Shown here: piece after piece, positions 27,323 through 37,709 of the stretch
How the letters are laid out: each line of letters opens with the position of its first letter
Numbering within the stretch: position 1 is the stretch's first letter
Assembly (NCBI RefSeq): GCF_000759835.1
Contig: NZ_BBNB01000003.1
Coordinates: 62,001-126,000 of the forward strand
Reading direction: 5' to 3'
DNA from: Citrobacter sedlakii NBRC 105722
GTDB taxonomy: Bacteria > Pseudomonadota > Gammaproteobacteria > Enterobacterales > Enterobacteriaceae
DNA: 64,000 nucleotides
Program-made: the position numbers and the translations under genes
Notes under the pieces: generated by a model
Told to the model about the DNA's origin: nothing
Seen by the model: the letters and a program-made list of their open reading frames with translations, nothing else
The model's database searches: none

Positions 27323-29267
27323 CAGGTCCCGGCCAGACAGCCGTAATCACCGGATTATCCTCACCGGCAAATGGGGGAACAGCGCGCCACTCCCCGTCAG
27401 GTAATACAATTTCAGCCACTTCAGTGGTGGCATTGATCGTGATGAGAAAACGGCCCGACAGCAGGATTTGCATCTGTCTGGCGCCGTTCTGCCACTCGTT
27501 TGCGCTTAAAGGCTGCGCGAAGCGGTTAAGCCAGCGCACATTGCCATCGCCCTCTTCCCACCAGCGGTCGTCCACCAGCGCGGGGATTTGCTGGCGCAGA
27601 TGTATCAACGCGGCGGTAAAGTCGATCAAACCGTCGCTTGCCTGCGACCAGTCCAGCCAGGTCAGCGCATTGTCCTGGCAATAGGCGTTATTGTTGCCGT
27701 GCTGGCTGTGCCCCTGTTCATCGCCCGCCAGCAGCATCGGCGTTCCCTGTGACAGCAGCAGCGTCGTCAACAGCGCGTGAATGCTGTCGCGCCGACGCTC
27801 AACCACATCCAGCGTCCCGCCTAACCCTTCTTTACCATGATTATTACTCTGGTTGTTGTCGGTTCCGTCCCGATTTTCCTCTCCGTTCGCCTCATTGTGT
27901 TTCTGGTTGAAACAAACGCAGTCCCTGAGCGTGAAACCGTCATGGGCCGTCACCAGATTGACCGACGCGCTGGGCAGACGTCCGTCACGTTTAAACACGT
28001 CGCTGGAGGCGGCAACGCGTCCGGCGAATTCGCCGAGCGTCAGGTTATGCCGTAGCCAAAAGCGGCGCGTGGCGTCGCGAAAATGGTCGTTCCACTCCGC
28101 AAACGGCGGCGGGAAGTTGCCCACCTGATACCCGCCTTCGCCAATGTCCCACGGTTCTGCTATCAGCTTCACGCGGGAAAGCACCGGACAATTTTTGATG
28201 GCCGTAAACAATGGCGCATCCTGACGAAACGCCGGCGTGCGACCCATGACCGACCCCAGATCAAAACGGAAACCGTCTACATGGCAGGTCTCCACCCAAT
28301 AGCGCAGGCATTCGCAAGCATATGCCACCACGCTGGGCTGACTGAGATTCAACGTGTTGCCGCAGCCGGTCCAGTTGTGGTAATCACCATCGTCCCTTAT
28401 CCAATAATAGCTACGGTTGTCGATTCCGCGCAGGGAGAAGAGAGGTCCGTCCAGATCCAGCTCGGCGCTGTGGTTCAGCACGATGTCGAGAATGACTTCA
28501 ATACCGGCGTTGTGCAGCGCTTTGACCGCATCGCGAAACTCGTCGAGCGCCGTTTCGGGCGAACAGGCATAGGCCGGATGCAGCGCAAACAGCGCTACCG
28601 GGTTGTAGCCCCAGTAATTCGAAAGCCCCAACCGTTGCAGGCGCGGCTCGCTGGCGAAATGCGCCACCGGCAACAGTTCCAGCGCGGTGATCCCGAGACG
28701 CTTAAAATGCGCGATCATCACCGGATGGCCGAGCGCCCGATAAGTACCGCGGAGCGCCGCCGGGATCTGTGGATGCAGATACGTTAAGCCTTTGACATGG
28801 GCTTCGTAGATCACGCTCTTGCCCCACGGCGTGCGGGGTGGCGTATCGCCTTCCCAGTCATAGTTATCGGCGGTTACCACACACTTCGCTGCGATGGCGA
28901 CGTTATCGCGATGATCCGGTGCGTCATAACCCGCATGAAACAGCGGGTTGTCTTTAAAATCTCCTTCAACGCGCCGCGCGCAGGGGTCAATCAGCAACTT
29001 TGCCGGATTAAAGCGGTGCCCCTGAGCAGGCGCCCATGGGCCATGCACGCGATAACCATAGCGCAGACCGGGGCGCGCGTCGGGCAAATAGCCGTGCCAG
29101 ATATCGCCAGTACGCGCAGGCAGATCGTAGCGCTGCTCGTTACCCTGCGGGTCAAACACGCACAGCTCGACGCGCTCGGCATGGGCGGAGAACAGCGTGA
29201 AGTTCACGCCGTGCCCGTCATACGTCGCGCCGTGAGGCGTCGCATTGCCCGTCTCCAGTTGGCTCAT
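27291..29267 (-). CDS. glgX: Glycogen debranching enzyme GlgX
   Basis: The 658-residue GH13 isoamylase-type enzyme has an N-terminal CBM48 domain and the catalytic regions [29 protein letters not shown] and VTAHDGF. It cleaves the alpha-1,6 links of the short limit branches left by GlgP. Its start overlaps the glgB stop by four bases (ATGA). Its final codons overlap the glgC control hairpin. Confidence 0.97.
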   Translation of the reverse strand: MSQLETGNATPHGATYDGHGVNFTLFSAHAERVELCVFDPQGNEQRYDLPARTGDIWHGYLPDARPGLRYGYRVHGPWAPAQGHRFNPAKLLIDPCARRVEGDFKDNPLFHAGYDAPDHRDNVAIAAKCVVTADNYDWEGDTPPRTPWGKSVIYEAHVKGLTYLHPQIPAALRGTYRALGHPVMIAHFKRLGITALELLPVAHFASEPRLQRLGLSNYWGYNPVALFALHPAYACSPETALDEFRDAVKALHNAGIEVILDIVLNHSAELDLDGPLFSLRGIDNRSYYWIRDDGDYHNWTGCGNTLNLSQPSVVAYACECLRYWVETCHVDGFRFDLGSVMGRTPAFRQDAPLFTAIKNCPVLSRVKLIAEPWDIGEGGYQVGNFPPPFAEWNDHFRDATRRFWLRHNLTLGEFAGRVAASSDVFKRDGRLPSASVNLVTAHDGFTLRDCVCFNQKHNEANGEENRDGTDNNQSNNHGKEGLGGTLDVVERRRDSIHALLTTLLLSQGTPMLLAGDEQGHSQHGNNNAYCQDNALTWLDWSQASDGLIDFTAALIHLRQQIPALVDDRWWEEGDGNVRWLNRFAQPLSANEWQNGARQMQILLSGRFLITINATTEVAEIVLPDGEWRAVPPFAGEDNPVITAVWPGPAHGLCVFQRG

Positions 29268-31450
29268 TCCCCCTCCCGAACCAGCCAGATGGTCGCCAGC
29301 GGCGGCAGGGTGAGGCTCAATGACTGCGGACGTCCGTGGCTGCCGATGTTGTCGGTTTGCACGACACCGCCGTTACCCGCGTTGCTGCCGTGGTAATGCA
29401 TCGAGTCGGTGTTGAGTATTTCACGCCATTTGCCCGGCTGATTTACGCCAAAGCGATAATCGTGGCGCGGCACCGGGGTGAAGTTACTGGCAACAATAAT
29501 TTCGTTGCCGACCTTATCGCGGCGCACAAAAATCAGCACCGAGCGCGCGTTGTCATCCACCACCAGCCATTCAAAACCATAGCTGTCAAAATCGAGTTCG
29601 TGCAGCGCTTTATGGTGTCGGTAAGTGTGGTTGAGGTCGCGTACCAGCCGCTGGACGCCATGATGCCAGTTGTCGCCGCCTTCCAGCAGATGCCAGTCGA
29701 GACTGGCGTCGTGGTTCCATTCGCGGCCCTGGGCGAATTCGTTACCCATAAACAGCAGTTTTTTGCCAGGGAAGGCCCACATCCAGCCGTAGTAGGCGCG
29801 CAGGTTGGCGAACTTCTGCCATGCATCGCCCGGCATACGGTCGAGAATCGATTTCTTGCCGTGAACCACTTCGTCATGCGACAGCGGCAACACAAAGTTT
29901 TCGGTGTAGTTGTAGAGCATGCCAAACGTCAGTTTATCGTGGTGATACTGACGATAGACCGGATCCAGTTTCATGTAGTCGAGGGTGTCGTGCATCCAGC
30001 CAAGATTCCATTTGTACCAGAATCCCAACCCGCCCATGTCCTGCGGACGGGACACACCGGCGAAGTCGGTGGATTCTTCCGCCATGCTCACCGCGCCCGG
30101 CACTTGTTCGCCAAGGATCCGGTTGGTATTGCGTAAAAATTCGATCGCTTCCAGGTTCTCCCGTCCGCCGAACTCGTTCGGGATCCACTCTCCCTCTTTC
30201 CGGCTGTAGTCGCGGTAGATCATCGATGCCACCGCATCCACGCGCAGGGCGTCAATGCCGAAGCGTTCAATCCAGTACAGGGCGTTGCCGACCAGATAGT
30301 TGCTGACTTCACGGCGTCCGTAGTTGTAGATCAGCGTGTTCCAGTCCTGGTGATAGCCTTCCCGCGGGTCGCTGTGTTCGTACAGCTTCGTGCCGTCAAA
30401 TTCCGCCAGGCCAAAGTCGTCGGAGGGGAAATGACCCGGCACCCAGTCGAGAATAACGTTCAGCCCGGCGTTATGCGCGGCGTTGATGAAATAGCGGAAA
30501 TCATCGCGGGTACCGAAGCGACGGGTCGGCGCATACAAACCGGTGGGCTGATAGCCCCAACTGCCGTCGAACGGATGCTCGTTAACGGGCAACAGCTCAA
30601 TATGGGTAAAGCCCATCCACTTCACGTACGGGACAAGCTGGTCCGCCAGCTCACGGTAGCTCAGCCAGAAATTGTTGTCGGTATGACGACGCCACGACCC
30701 AAGGTGCACTTCATAAATGGAGATAGGCGCATCGAATTGATTGGCTTTTTTGCGTTCTTCGGTTTGCTCAACCTTTTCCGGCAGGCCGCAAATCAGCGAG
30801 GCGGTATCCGGGCGCATCTGCGCTTCAAACGCGTAAGGATCGGCTTTCACGCGCAGATTGCCGTTGGCGTCGATCATTTCGTATTTATACAGCTGACCGT
30901 TCTGCGCGCCGGGAATAAACAGCTCCCAAATGCCGCTCTCTTTGCGCAGGCGCATCGGATGACGACGTCCATCCCAGTAGTTAAATTGCCCCACAACCGA
31001 GACGCGTCGGGCGTTCGGCGCCCACACCGAGAAGCGGGTTCCGGTCACGCCATCCATCGTATCCGCATGGGCGCCGAGGGTTTCATACGGACGAAGATGG
31101 GTGCCTTCCGACAGCAGCCAGGCATCCATCTCCTGAATCAATGGACCAAAACGGTAGGGATCGTCAATCAGGTTCTGCTGGCCGTGCCAGACAACCGCAA
31201 GCTGATAGCGAAAAGGATTTTTACGACGCGGTAATACGCCGCTGAAGAAACCGCGCGAGTCAAGGCATTCGAGTTTGCCGACTTTACGTCCGGTTTTCGG
31301 TTCAATGACCCACACTTCGGTGGCGTCAGGTAACAGAGCGCGGACTTCAAGTCCGGCGGGGGTCTGGTGCATTCCGAGTACGGAAAAAGGATCCGCAAAA
31401 TGGCCTGCAATTAGCGCGTTAATCACGTCTCTATCGATACGAACGGACAT
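29264..31450 (-). CDS. glgB: 1,4-alpha-glucan branching enzyme GlgB
   Basis: Using [16 protein letters not shown] at 31450 the protein has 728 residues, equal to E. coli; a start 9 bases further upstream is also in frame. N-terminal carbohydrate-binding domains lead into a GH13 barrel with [17 protein letters not shown] (nucleophile Asp), MAEEST (acid Glu) and LSHDEVVHG. It introduces alpha-1,6 branches into glycogen. It heads the glgBXCAP cluster and shows the 4-base overlap with glgX. Confidence 0.97.
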   Translation of the reverse strand: MSVRIDRDVINALIAGHFADPFSVLGMHQTPAGLEVRALLPDATEVWVIEPKTGRKVGKLECLDSRGFFSGVLPRRKNPFRYQLAVVWHGQQNLIDDPYRFGPLIQEMDAWLLSEGTHLRPYETLGAHADTMDGVTGTRFSVWAPNARRVSVVGQFNYWDGRRHPMRLRKESGIWELFIPGAQNGQLYKYEMIDANGNLRVKADPYAFEAQMRPDTASLICGLPEKVEQTEERKKANQFDAPISIYEVHLGSWRRHTDNNFWLSYRELADQLVPYVKWMGFTHIELLPVNEHPFDGSWGYQPTGLYAPTRRFGTRDDFRYFINAAHNAGLNVILDWVPGHFPSDDFGLAEFDGTKLYEHSDPREGYHQDWNTLIYNYGRREVSNYLVGNALYWIERFGIDALRVDAVASMIYRDYSRKEGEWIPNEFGGRENLEAIEFLRNTNRILGEQVPGAVSMAEESTDFAGVSRPQDMGGLGFWYKWNLGWMHDTLDYMKLDPVYRQYHHDKLTFGMLYNYTENFVLPLSHDEVVHGKKSILDRMPGDAWQKFANLRAYYGWMWAFPGKKLLFMGNEFAQGREWNHDASLDWHLLEGGDNWHHGVQRLVRDLNHTYRHHKALHELDFDSYGFEWLVVDDNARSVLIFVRRDKVGNEIIVASNFTPVPRHDYRFGVNQPGKWREILNTDSMHYHGSNAGNGGVVQTDNIGSHGRPQSLSLTLPPLATIWLVREGE

Positions 31451-31680
31451 GGTTGTCATCCTGTTTTACAGCCTCCCTTTCCCGCTGCTTGTGGCATCGG
31501 GCGGAGACGCTTTTTTAACTTTAACAGCGCAGCACAATTGTGCATCCTCTCTGCGCCGTCCTGGCTTCAGGCAAAACCGTAATACCGTGGAGGTATCAGG
31601 GCACCTTTAAAGAATAGCCAACGCTTTAATTAACTCCTGTGAAAAAATGAAACATCTGCGATTACTCCTGTATAACGCAT

Positions 31681-31703
31681 AAAAAAGGGTGACTCAGCAC
31701 CCT
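31681..31703 (-). terminator. Terminator in the glgB-asd gap
   Basis: AGGGTG (31686-31691) pairs with CACCCT (31698-31703); on the minus strand the hairpin is followed by TTTTTT. It lies 74 bp after the asd stop, so it ends the asd transcript before glgB. The rest of 31451-31776 holds no gene I can support and should contain the glgB promoter. Confidence 0.7.
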
Positions 31704-31776
31704 GGATAACACTTTGACAAATTTTTGCGGATTACCCGCAGGCCCGATACGCAAAGCGCGATCGGGCAATACACGG

Positions 31777-32880
31777 TTACGCCAGTTGGCGCAGCATCCG
31801 GCGCAGCGGTTCCGCCGCGCCCCACAGCAGCTGGTCGCCCACGGTAAAGGCTGACAGGAACTCCGGTCCCATATTCAGCTTACGCAGACGGCCCACTGGC
31901 GTGGTCAGCGTACCGGTCACGGCCGCCGGGGTCAGTTCGCGCAGGGTTATATCCCGATCGTTTGGCACGACTTTGGCCCACGGATTGTGCGCCGCCAGCA
32001 GTGCTTCCACGGTCGGAATAGACACATCTTTTTTCAATTTAATGGTGAAAGCCTGGCTATGGCAGCGCAGCGCGCCCACGCGCACACAAAGGCCATCCAC
32101 CGGGATCACGGAAGCGGTATTGAGAATTTTGTTGGTTTCCGCCTGGCCCTTCCACTCTTCGCGGCTCTGGCCGTTATCGAGCTGTTTGTCGATCCACGGG
32201 ATCAGGCTGCCTGCCAGCGGTACGCCAAAGTTATCCACCGGCAGATCGCCGCTGCGGGTAAGATGGGTGACTTTACGTTCGATATCGAGAATCGCTGAAG
32301 AAGGGGTCGCCAGTTCATCCGCCACGTGGTTATGCAGTTGGCCCATCTGGTTGAGCAACTCACGCATATGCCGCGCGCCGCCGCCGGAAGCCGCCTGGTA
32401 AGTGGCAACAGACACCCAGTCCACCAGGTCGTTAGCAAACAGGCCGCCCAGCGACATCAGCATCAGGCTGACGGTACAGTTACCGCCGACAAACGTTTTG
32501 ATGCCTTTATTCAGGCCGTCGTTGATGACATCCTGGTTAACCGGGTCGAGAATGATGATGGCGTCATCTTTCATACGCAGCGAGGAGGCGGCGTCAATCC
32601 AGTAGCCCTGCCACCCGCTTTCACGCAGCTTTGGATAAATTTCGTTGGTATAATCGCCGCCCTGGCAGGTCACAATAATGTCGAGCGCCTTCAGCGCCTC
32701 GAGATCGAATGCGTCCTGAAGTGTGCCGGTGGTGCCGCCAAACGTCGGCGCAGCCAGCCCCAGCTGAGAAGTCGAAAAGAAAACAGGGCGAATGGCGTCG
32801 AAGTCGCGCTCTTCAACCATGCGTTGCATGAGAACAGAGCCGACCATACCGCGCCAGCCGATAAAACCAACATTTTTCAT
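31777..32880 (-). CDS. asd: Aspartate-semialdehyde dehydrogenase Asd
   Basis: The start [15 protein letters not shown] at 32880 gives 367 residues, as in E. coli; GCAGGAAAA just upstream serves as ribosome site, and the longer in-frame extension is rejected. The N-terminal NADP-binding GWRGMVGS and catalytic C135 ([10 protein letters not shown]) are visible. It reduces aspartyl phosphate to aspartate semialdehyde, feeding lysine, diaminopimelate, methionine and threonine synthesis. It is transcribed in the same direction as glgB. Confidence 0.98.
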   Translation of the reverse strand: MKNVGFIGWRGMVGSVLMQRMVEERDFDAIRPVFFSTSQLGLAAPTFGGTTGTLQDAFDLEALKALDIIVTCQGGDYTNEIYPKLRESGWQGYWIDAASSLRMKDDAIIILDPVNQDVINDGLNKGIKTFVGGNCTVSLMLMSLGGLFANDLVDWVSVATYQAASGGGARHMRELLNQMGQLHNHVADELATPSSAILDIERKVTHLTRSGDLPVDNFGVPLAGSLIPWIDKQLDNGQSREEWKGQAETNKILNTASVIPVDGLCVRVGALRCHSQAFTIKLKKDVSIPTVEALLAAHNPWAKVVPNDRDITLRELTPAAVTGTLTTPVGRLRKLNMGPEFLSAFTVGDQLLWGAAEPLRRMLRQLA

Positions 32881-33070
32881 AGCGTTTTTTCCTGCAGAGA
32901 TGTGTGCTGTGTATGCTAACCAGTGTCCTACTGGCTTATCCTTCACCATACAAAAAGCAGCCAAAGTCGCAAGTGAAATTAATCAATGATAGCGATGCCA
33001 TCAGTAATGCGACTTATCCCGCTGCGTTAGCAAGCAGAAAGTCCGCGGCAATTATCAGGGAATTTGAGTT

Positions 33071-33664
33071 ATGAATGAAATCATTTCAGCAGCAGTTTTA
33101 TTGATCCTGATTATGGATCCGCTCGGTAATCTGCCTATCTTCATGTCCGTACTGAAACATACCGAGCCAAAACGGCGTCGCGCGATTATGGTTCGCGAGC
33201 TGTTTATCGCGCTGCTGCTGATGCTGATTTTTCTTTTCGCGGGCGAGAAAATTCTCGCTTTTCTCAATTTACGCGCCGAAACAGTGTCCATCTCCGGAGG
33301 GATTATCCTGTTCCTGATCGCCATTAAAATGATTTTCCCCAGCGCGTCGGGCAACAGCGCGGGGTTACCGGCGGGTGAAGAGCCCTTTATCGTGCCGCTG
33401 GCCATCCCGCTGGTGGCCGGTCCGACCATTCTGGCGACGTTAATGCTGCTGTCACATCAATATCCAAACCAGATGGGACATCTGGTCATTGCTCTGCTGC
33501 TGGCCTGGGGCGGCACGTTTGCCATTCTGATGCAGTCATCGCTGTTCCTGCGCCTGCTTGGCGAAAAAGGCGTAAACGCGCTGGAGCGCCTGATGGGGTT
33601 GATTCTGGTGATGATGGCGACCCAGATGTTCCTCGACGGTATCCGGATGTGGATGAAGGGGTGA
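33071..33664 (+). CDS. yhgN: MarC-family inner-membrane protein YhgN
   Basis: This 197-residue protein has about six hydrophobic segments and the MarC/UPF0056 family motifs MDPLGNLPIF near the N-terminus and PLAIPLVAGPTIL in the middle. Its function is unknown; despite the family name no antibiotic-resistance role is established. It is alone, divergent from asd and convergent with gntU. Confidence 0.93.
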   Translation: MNEIISAAVLLILIMDPLGNLPIFMSVLKHTEPKRRRAIMVRELFIALLLMLIFLFAGEKILAFLNLRAETVSISGGIILFLIAIKMIFPSASGNSAGLPAGEEPFIVPLAIPLVAGPTILATLMLLSHQYPNQMGHLVIALLLAWGGTFAILMQSSLFLRLLGEKGVNALERLMGLILVMMATQMFLDGIRMWMKG

Positions 33665-33705
33665 TAAAACGGCGGGGGTGCTACGGTTTCAACCTATGCA
33701 GTACT

Positions 33706-33738
33706 CAGGCCCGGCAAGCGCAAGCGCCACCGGGCACA
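33706..33738. repeat. REP-like hairpin between yhgN and gntU
   Basis: GCCCGGCAAGCGC faces GCGCCACCGGGC in the gap between two convergent genes. Its makeup matches other REP units in the window. Confidence 0.55.
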
Positions 33739-33742
33739 GTCA

Positions 33743-35083
33743 TCAGCTCAATAGCTGGAAGGCAATCATCCCGACGATCGCGCCGACAGTACCGAGGATG
33801 GTTTCCATCATCGTCCAGGTCTTCAGCGTTTGCGCTTCGGTCGCGCCGGTGAATTTACCGAACAGCCAGAAACCGGCGTCGTTAACGTGGCTGACAACAA
33901 TCGAACCGCCCGCGATACAGATAGACAATGCCGCCATCTGCGCACCGGAGAAGTTCAGTTGTTCAATCACTGGCATCACCAGCCCCACCGCCGTCAGACA
34001 GGCCACCGTCGCGGAACCCTGAATGATGCGCACTGCCGCGGCGAGTACGAAGCAGGTAATGGCAATCGGCAAGCCCATGCCGGTCAACGCTTCCCCCAGC
34101 GCCGGGCCCACGCCGGAATCCACCAGCACCTGCTTAAACACGCCGCCTGCGCCAATCACCAGCAGAATAATCCCCGCCGGCTGCAGCGCGTGACCGCAGA
34201 TTTCCATTACTTTATCTTTTGGCATTCCCTGACGCATCGCCAGGCCATAGATCGCCACCAGACAAGCAACCAGAATCGCGGTGAACGGATGGCCGATAAA
34301 TTCAAACCATTCGTAAGCCGTTGACCCTTCCGGTACAAAGCGCGCGGCGATGGTTTTCAGCCCCACCAGCACCAGCGGCAGCAGGATCAACGACAGGCTG
34401 AAGCCAAAGGATGGCATTTTGCCTTCGCCGAGGTGTGGCTCGGTAATATCGTCGGGTATGCGCAGCTCCACAAAACGGCTGATGAAGTTGCCCCACAGCG
34501 GCCCGGCGATAATCATTCCCGGAATCGCGGCGCACAGGCCAATCAGGATCATCCAGCCAAAGTCGGCGTGCATTTGTGAAGCCAGCAGCATCGGCGCAGG
34601 CCCGGGCAGCAGGAAGGCCGCAGCCGCCGCAACCCCGGCAAACAGCGGGATCACCAGCTTCACCAGATTGGTGCCGGTATGACGCGCCATCGAAAACGCG
34701 ACGCTAATCAGCAACACGATCGCCACTTCAAAGAACAACGGCAGCGCGCAGATCAGACCGGCCAGGCCAATCGCATAGTGCGCGCGGCTGTGACCAAAGG
34801 ATTTCAGCATCTTGACGGCGATCTGATCGACCGCGCCCGTTTCATGCAGGATCTTACCGAACATAGCGCCCAGCGCGACCACAATGGCCAGGAAGCCAAG
34901 CGTACCGCCCATTCCCTTTTCCATCGTCGCTGCAATTTTATCGAGCGGCATACCGGAAAAGAGCCCTGCGCCAATAGACACCACCATCAAAGCAACGAAG
35001 GCATGCATTCGCGCCTTCATCACTAAAAACAACAGCAGTAAAACGGAGCCTACTGCTGTTAAAACAAGCGTTAATGTACTCAA
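33743..35083 (-). CDS. gntU: Low-affinity gluconate transporter GntU
   Basis: The 446-residue GntP-family permease is a paralogue of GntT at 7055; both share the hydrophobic N-terminus, an LLPGPAPMLLA-type loop and the HVNDAGFWLF motif. It imports gluconate at higher substrate levels. It follows gntK by 3 bp and is co-transcribed with it under GntR control. Confidence 0.96.
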   Translation of the reverse strand: MSTLTLVLTAVGSVLLLLFLVMKARMHAFVALMVVSIGAGLFSGMPLDKIAATMEKGMGGTLGFLAIVVALGAMFGKILHETGAVDQIAVKMLKSFGHSRAHYAIGLAGLICALPLFFEVAIVLLISVAFSMARHTGTNLVKLVIPLFAGVAAAAAFLLPGPAPMLLASQMHADFGWMILIGLCAAIPGMIIAGPLWGNFISRFVELRIPDDITEPHLGEGKMPSFGFSLSLILLPLVLVGLKTIAARFVPEGSTAYEWFEFIGHPFTAILVACLVAIYGLAMRQGMPKDKVMEICGHALQPAGIILLVIGAGGVFKQVLVDSGVGPALGEALTGMGLPIAITCFVLAAAVRIIQGSATVACLTAVGLVMPVIEQLNFSGAQMAALSICIAGGSIVVSHVNDAGFWLFGKFTGATEAQTLKTWTMMETILGTVGAIVGMIAFQLLS

Positions 35084-35086
35084 AAC

Positions 35087-35614
35087 TTACTGCCTTTTAG
35101 TAATGACCTCGATGGTGCTTGCAACAACACCGTCCAGCGGCTGATCGATATCCACCACCAGCACGTCTTTCTCGTCAGCGTCCGGTTCCTGCAGCGTGTC
35201 GAATTGTGTCACCAGCATCTGCGTTTTGAAGAAATGGCCTTTACGCGCCTTCAGACGGCTTTCAATGACGTCGAAATCGCCTTTCAGGTAGATAAAAGAA
35301 AGGTTTGGATTACCGTCGCGCAGGATGTCGCGGTAGTGTTTTTTCAGCGCGGAACAGACGATCAGCGACACTTTGTTGGTACGCTGCATGGCAAACGCGG
35401 CGTCGTTCAGCGCCTGCAGCCACGGTTTACGGTCGTCGTCATTTAAGGGTTCGCCAGAGGCCATTTTCTCAATGTTGCTACGCGGATGGAGAAAATCGCC
35501 GTCAAGGAACGCGGCATGAAGTTGATGCGCCACTTCGCTTGCGACAGCGGATTTGCCGCTGCCCGATACGCCCATCAGAACGTAAACGTGGTGATCATGG
35601 TTAGTCGTGCTCAA
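35087..35614 (-). CDS. gntK: Gluconokinase GntK (thermoresistant)
   Basis: The start is a TTG at 35614, giving 175 residues (MSTTNHDHHVYVLMG), with GAGGG nine bases upstream; this matches E. coli, where gntK also starts with TTG. The P-loop GVSGSGKS (15-22) and the DGDFLHP substrate motif are present. It phosphorylates gluconate to 6-phosphogluconate for the Entner-Doudoroff and pentose-phosphate routes. Confidence 0.96.
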   Translation of the reverse strand: MSTTNHDHHVYVLMGVSGSGKSAVASEVAHQLHAAFLDGDFLHPRSNIEKMASGEPLNDDDRKPWLQALNDAAFAMQRTNKVSLIVCSALKKHYRDILRDGNPNLSFIYLKGDFDVIESRLKARKGHFFKTQMLVTQFDTLQEPDADEKDVLVVDIDQPLDGVVASTIEVITKRQ

Positions 35615-35644
35615 AGTGGTGCCCTCACAGTACAAAGTTCAGGA

Positions 35645-35674
35645 ATTGTTACGGGTAACTGTTATCGGTAACAT
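35645..35674 (-). promoter_or_regulatory. GntR operators of gntKU
   Basis: CTGTTATCGGTAACAT (35659-35674; ATGTTACCGATAACAG on the coding strand) is a clear GntR operator. An overlapping weaker repeat, ATTGTTACGGGTAACT (35645-35660), sits next to it. Both lie 30-60 bp before the gntK start. Confidence 0.8.
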
Positions 35675-35753
35675 TGTCCGACCGGACAAACCTGGACGCA
35701 ATGTCCAAACGTGCCAGAAGTGAATAAGTGTGAGCTACTTCAAATTTGTTGGC

Positions 35754-36749
35754 TTAAATAGATCCGCCCGGTGACAAGGTGAAACCTAAATCTAACATTT
35801 TCGGCGTCACGCTTTCACCACGGATGCGAGCCAGCAGGCGCTCTGCGCCAATGCTGCCCATCCGTTCACGCGGCGTCAGGACGCTGGCCAGACGCGGTTC
35901 CATCACCTGTCCGATATCATGACCGTGGAACCCGGCAATCGCCATATCACGCGGGATTGAAAGCCCCAGGCGCTGGCATTCAAACGCCGCCCCGACCGCC
36001 AGGTCATCGTTGGTACAGAAGATCCCGTCAAGTTGCGGATATTCGCGGCGCGCCTGGCGGATCAGTTCGATCCCCGACGAGTAAGATGAAGACTGCTCAA
36101 CCATCACACTGTAAGGCACCAGGCCTGCATCCCGCATCGCCTGCTCATACCCCTTCTGTTTGATGATAGTACGTTCGTCGAGACGCGCGCCAAGATAGGC
36201 GATATGACGATGCCCGCGGGCGATAATCGCGGCAGTCATCTGACGGGCAGCTTCAAAGTTGTCAAAGCCGACGGCGATGTCCAGACACGGCGACTGGCTG
36301 TCCATCAGTTCAACCACCGGGATACCTGCCACTTCTATCATTTTCAGGGTGCGCGGAGTATGGGTACGTTCGGTCAGAATCAGACCGTCGATATTCCAGG
36401 AAAGCATCGACTCCAGGCGCTCCTGTTCCATTTCCGGCTTATAGCCGTAGTGCGCGAGCATAGTCTGGTAGCCGTGGGCATCCGTTACCGCCTCAATCCC
36501 GCGCAGCACTTCAGCGAAGACCTGGTTGGTTAATGAAGGCAGCAACACGCCGATCGCCCGGCTGGTGGCGTTTGAAAGAATATCAGGGGCGCGATTGGGA
36601 ATGTAACCCAGTTCATCAAGTGCAGCGGCGATCTTGCCGCGTAGCGCGACGGAGACCTGCTCCGGGTTACGCAAAAAGCGGCTGACCGTCATTTTGGTCA
36701 CGCCTACGCGGTCGGCGACATCCTGAAGTACGGGTCTTTTCTTTTTCAT
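35754..36749 (-). CDS. gntR: Gluconate utilisation repressor GntR
   Basis: From MKKKRPVLQDVADRVG (36749) the protein has 331 residues, as in E. coli. It is a LacI-family repressor with the N-terminal HTH at about 7-27 (VLQDVADRVGVTKMTVSRF) and a periplasmic-binding-like sensor domain. Gluconate releases it from the operators before gntK and gntT found in this window. It is upstream of gntK with a 139-bp gap holding the gntKU promoter. Confidence 0.97.
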   Translation of the reverse strand: MKKKRPVLQDVADRVGVTKMTVSRFLRNPEQVSVALRGKIAAALDELGYIPNRAPDILSNATSRAIGVLLPSLTNQVFAEVLRGIEAVTDAHGYQTMLAHYGYKPEMEQERLESMLSWNIDGLILTERTHTPRTLKMIEVAGIPVVELMDSQSPCLDIAVGFDNFEAARQMTAAIIARGHRHIAYLGARLDERTIIKQKGYEQAMRDAGLVPYSVMVEQSSSYSSGIELIRQARREYPQLDGIFCTNDDLAVGAAFECQRLGLSIPRDMAIAGFHGHDIGQVMEPRLASVLTPRERMGSIGAERLLARIRGESVTPKMLDLGFTLSPGGSI

Positions 36750-36818
36750 CGTCCTGAAAGATATAAAAGGGATAGATTTTCCCAGTTTACCACGGACATG
36801 AAGAATTAATGACACACG

Positions 36819-36856
36819 AAAAAAGCCGGATGCGACGTTTTCACGTCGCATCCGGC
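36819..36856 (-). terminator. Terminator of yhhW
   Basis: GCCGGATGCGACGT (36825-36838) and its perfect complement (36843-36856) form a 14-bp stem with loop TTTC; on the minus strand TTTTTT follows. It lies 33 bp after yhhW. The stem uses a REP core, so a repeat has probably been recruited as terminator. Confidence 0.75.
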
Positions 36857-36889
36857 CTGTAAGCCCTCGTTGGGCAGGGTGATGTCGAT

Positions 36890-37585
36890 TTATACTGGCG
36901 GTAAGTCAAACAGCAGCACTTCACTATCGCTGTCGGCATGAATTGAGATCGCTTGTTCATCCCAAATCGCCAGACCGTCGCTGGTGGTCGCTTTGGTGCC
37001 GTTTATCGTCACCTCGCCTTTCACCACCTGGATCCAGACGCGGCGTTCTGCGGCAATCTGATGCACCGACTGCTCGTCTTTTACCAGCGCCCAGCGGTAC
37101 AGTTCCATATCCTGATACACTTTCAGCGAACCGTCGCGGGCATCCGGCGACAGCACCAGTTGTTTCCCCTGCGTGGCATCGAAACGACGCTGTTCGTAAC
37201 GCGGCGTTATGCCGGTTGTTTCCGGGATGATCCAGATCTGGTAAAGACGCAGACGATCCGTTTTGCTCGGGTTGTACTCAGAGTGACGTACCCCTGTTCC
37301 CGCGCTCATGATCTGGAATTCACCGGCTGGCACCTGCTCTTTGTTGCCCATGCTGTCCTGGTGTTCTACTGCGCCTTCCAGCACGTAGGTCAGGATCTCC
37401 ATGTCTTTATGCGGATGGGTACCGAACCCCTGTCCCGCATCAATCACGTCATCGTTAATCACCCGCAGCGCCGAAAAGCCCATAAAGTTCGGGTCATAAT
37501 AGTCGGCAAACGAAAAGGTGTGCCAGGAATCCAGCCAGCCATGATTGGCGTGGCCGCGGTCATTTGCTTTGCGTAAGTAGATCAT
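36890..37585 (-). CDS. yhhW: Pirin-family quercetin 2,3-dioxygenase YhhW
   Basis: The start MIYLRKANDRGHANHGW at 37585 gives 231 residues, the E. coli length; a GTG 9 bases upstream is less likely. The bicupin carries the metal-binding histidines of the pirin motif in FGTHPHKDMEILTYVLEG. The E. coli enzyme cleaves quercetin in vitro; the natural substrate is unknown. Confidence 0.94.
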   Translation of the reverse strand: MIYLRKANDRGHANHGWLDSWHTFSFADYYDPNFMGFSALRVINDDVIDAGQGFGTHPHKDMEILTYVLEGAVEHQDSMGNKEQVPAGEFQIMSAGTGVRHSEYNPSKTDRLRLYQIWIIPETTGITPRYEQRRFDATQGKQLVLSPDARDGSLKVYQDMELYRWALVKDEQSVHQIAAERRVWIQVVKGEVTINGTKATTSDGLAIWDEQAISIHADSDSEVLLFDLPPV

Positions 37586-37709
37586 TGTGTTCACCCCCAG
37601 ATGTTTTCGATGGAGTCAGTGTGGACCCAATCGCGCTGCGATCATAGAGGGTGAAAATTGACTCCTCTGTTCAAAAAATATGAACAAGAGCATAGAGGAG
37701 CCGTAAGCC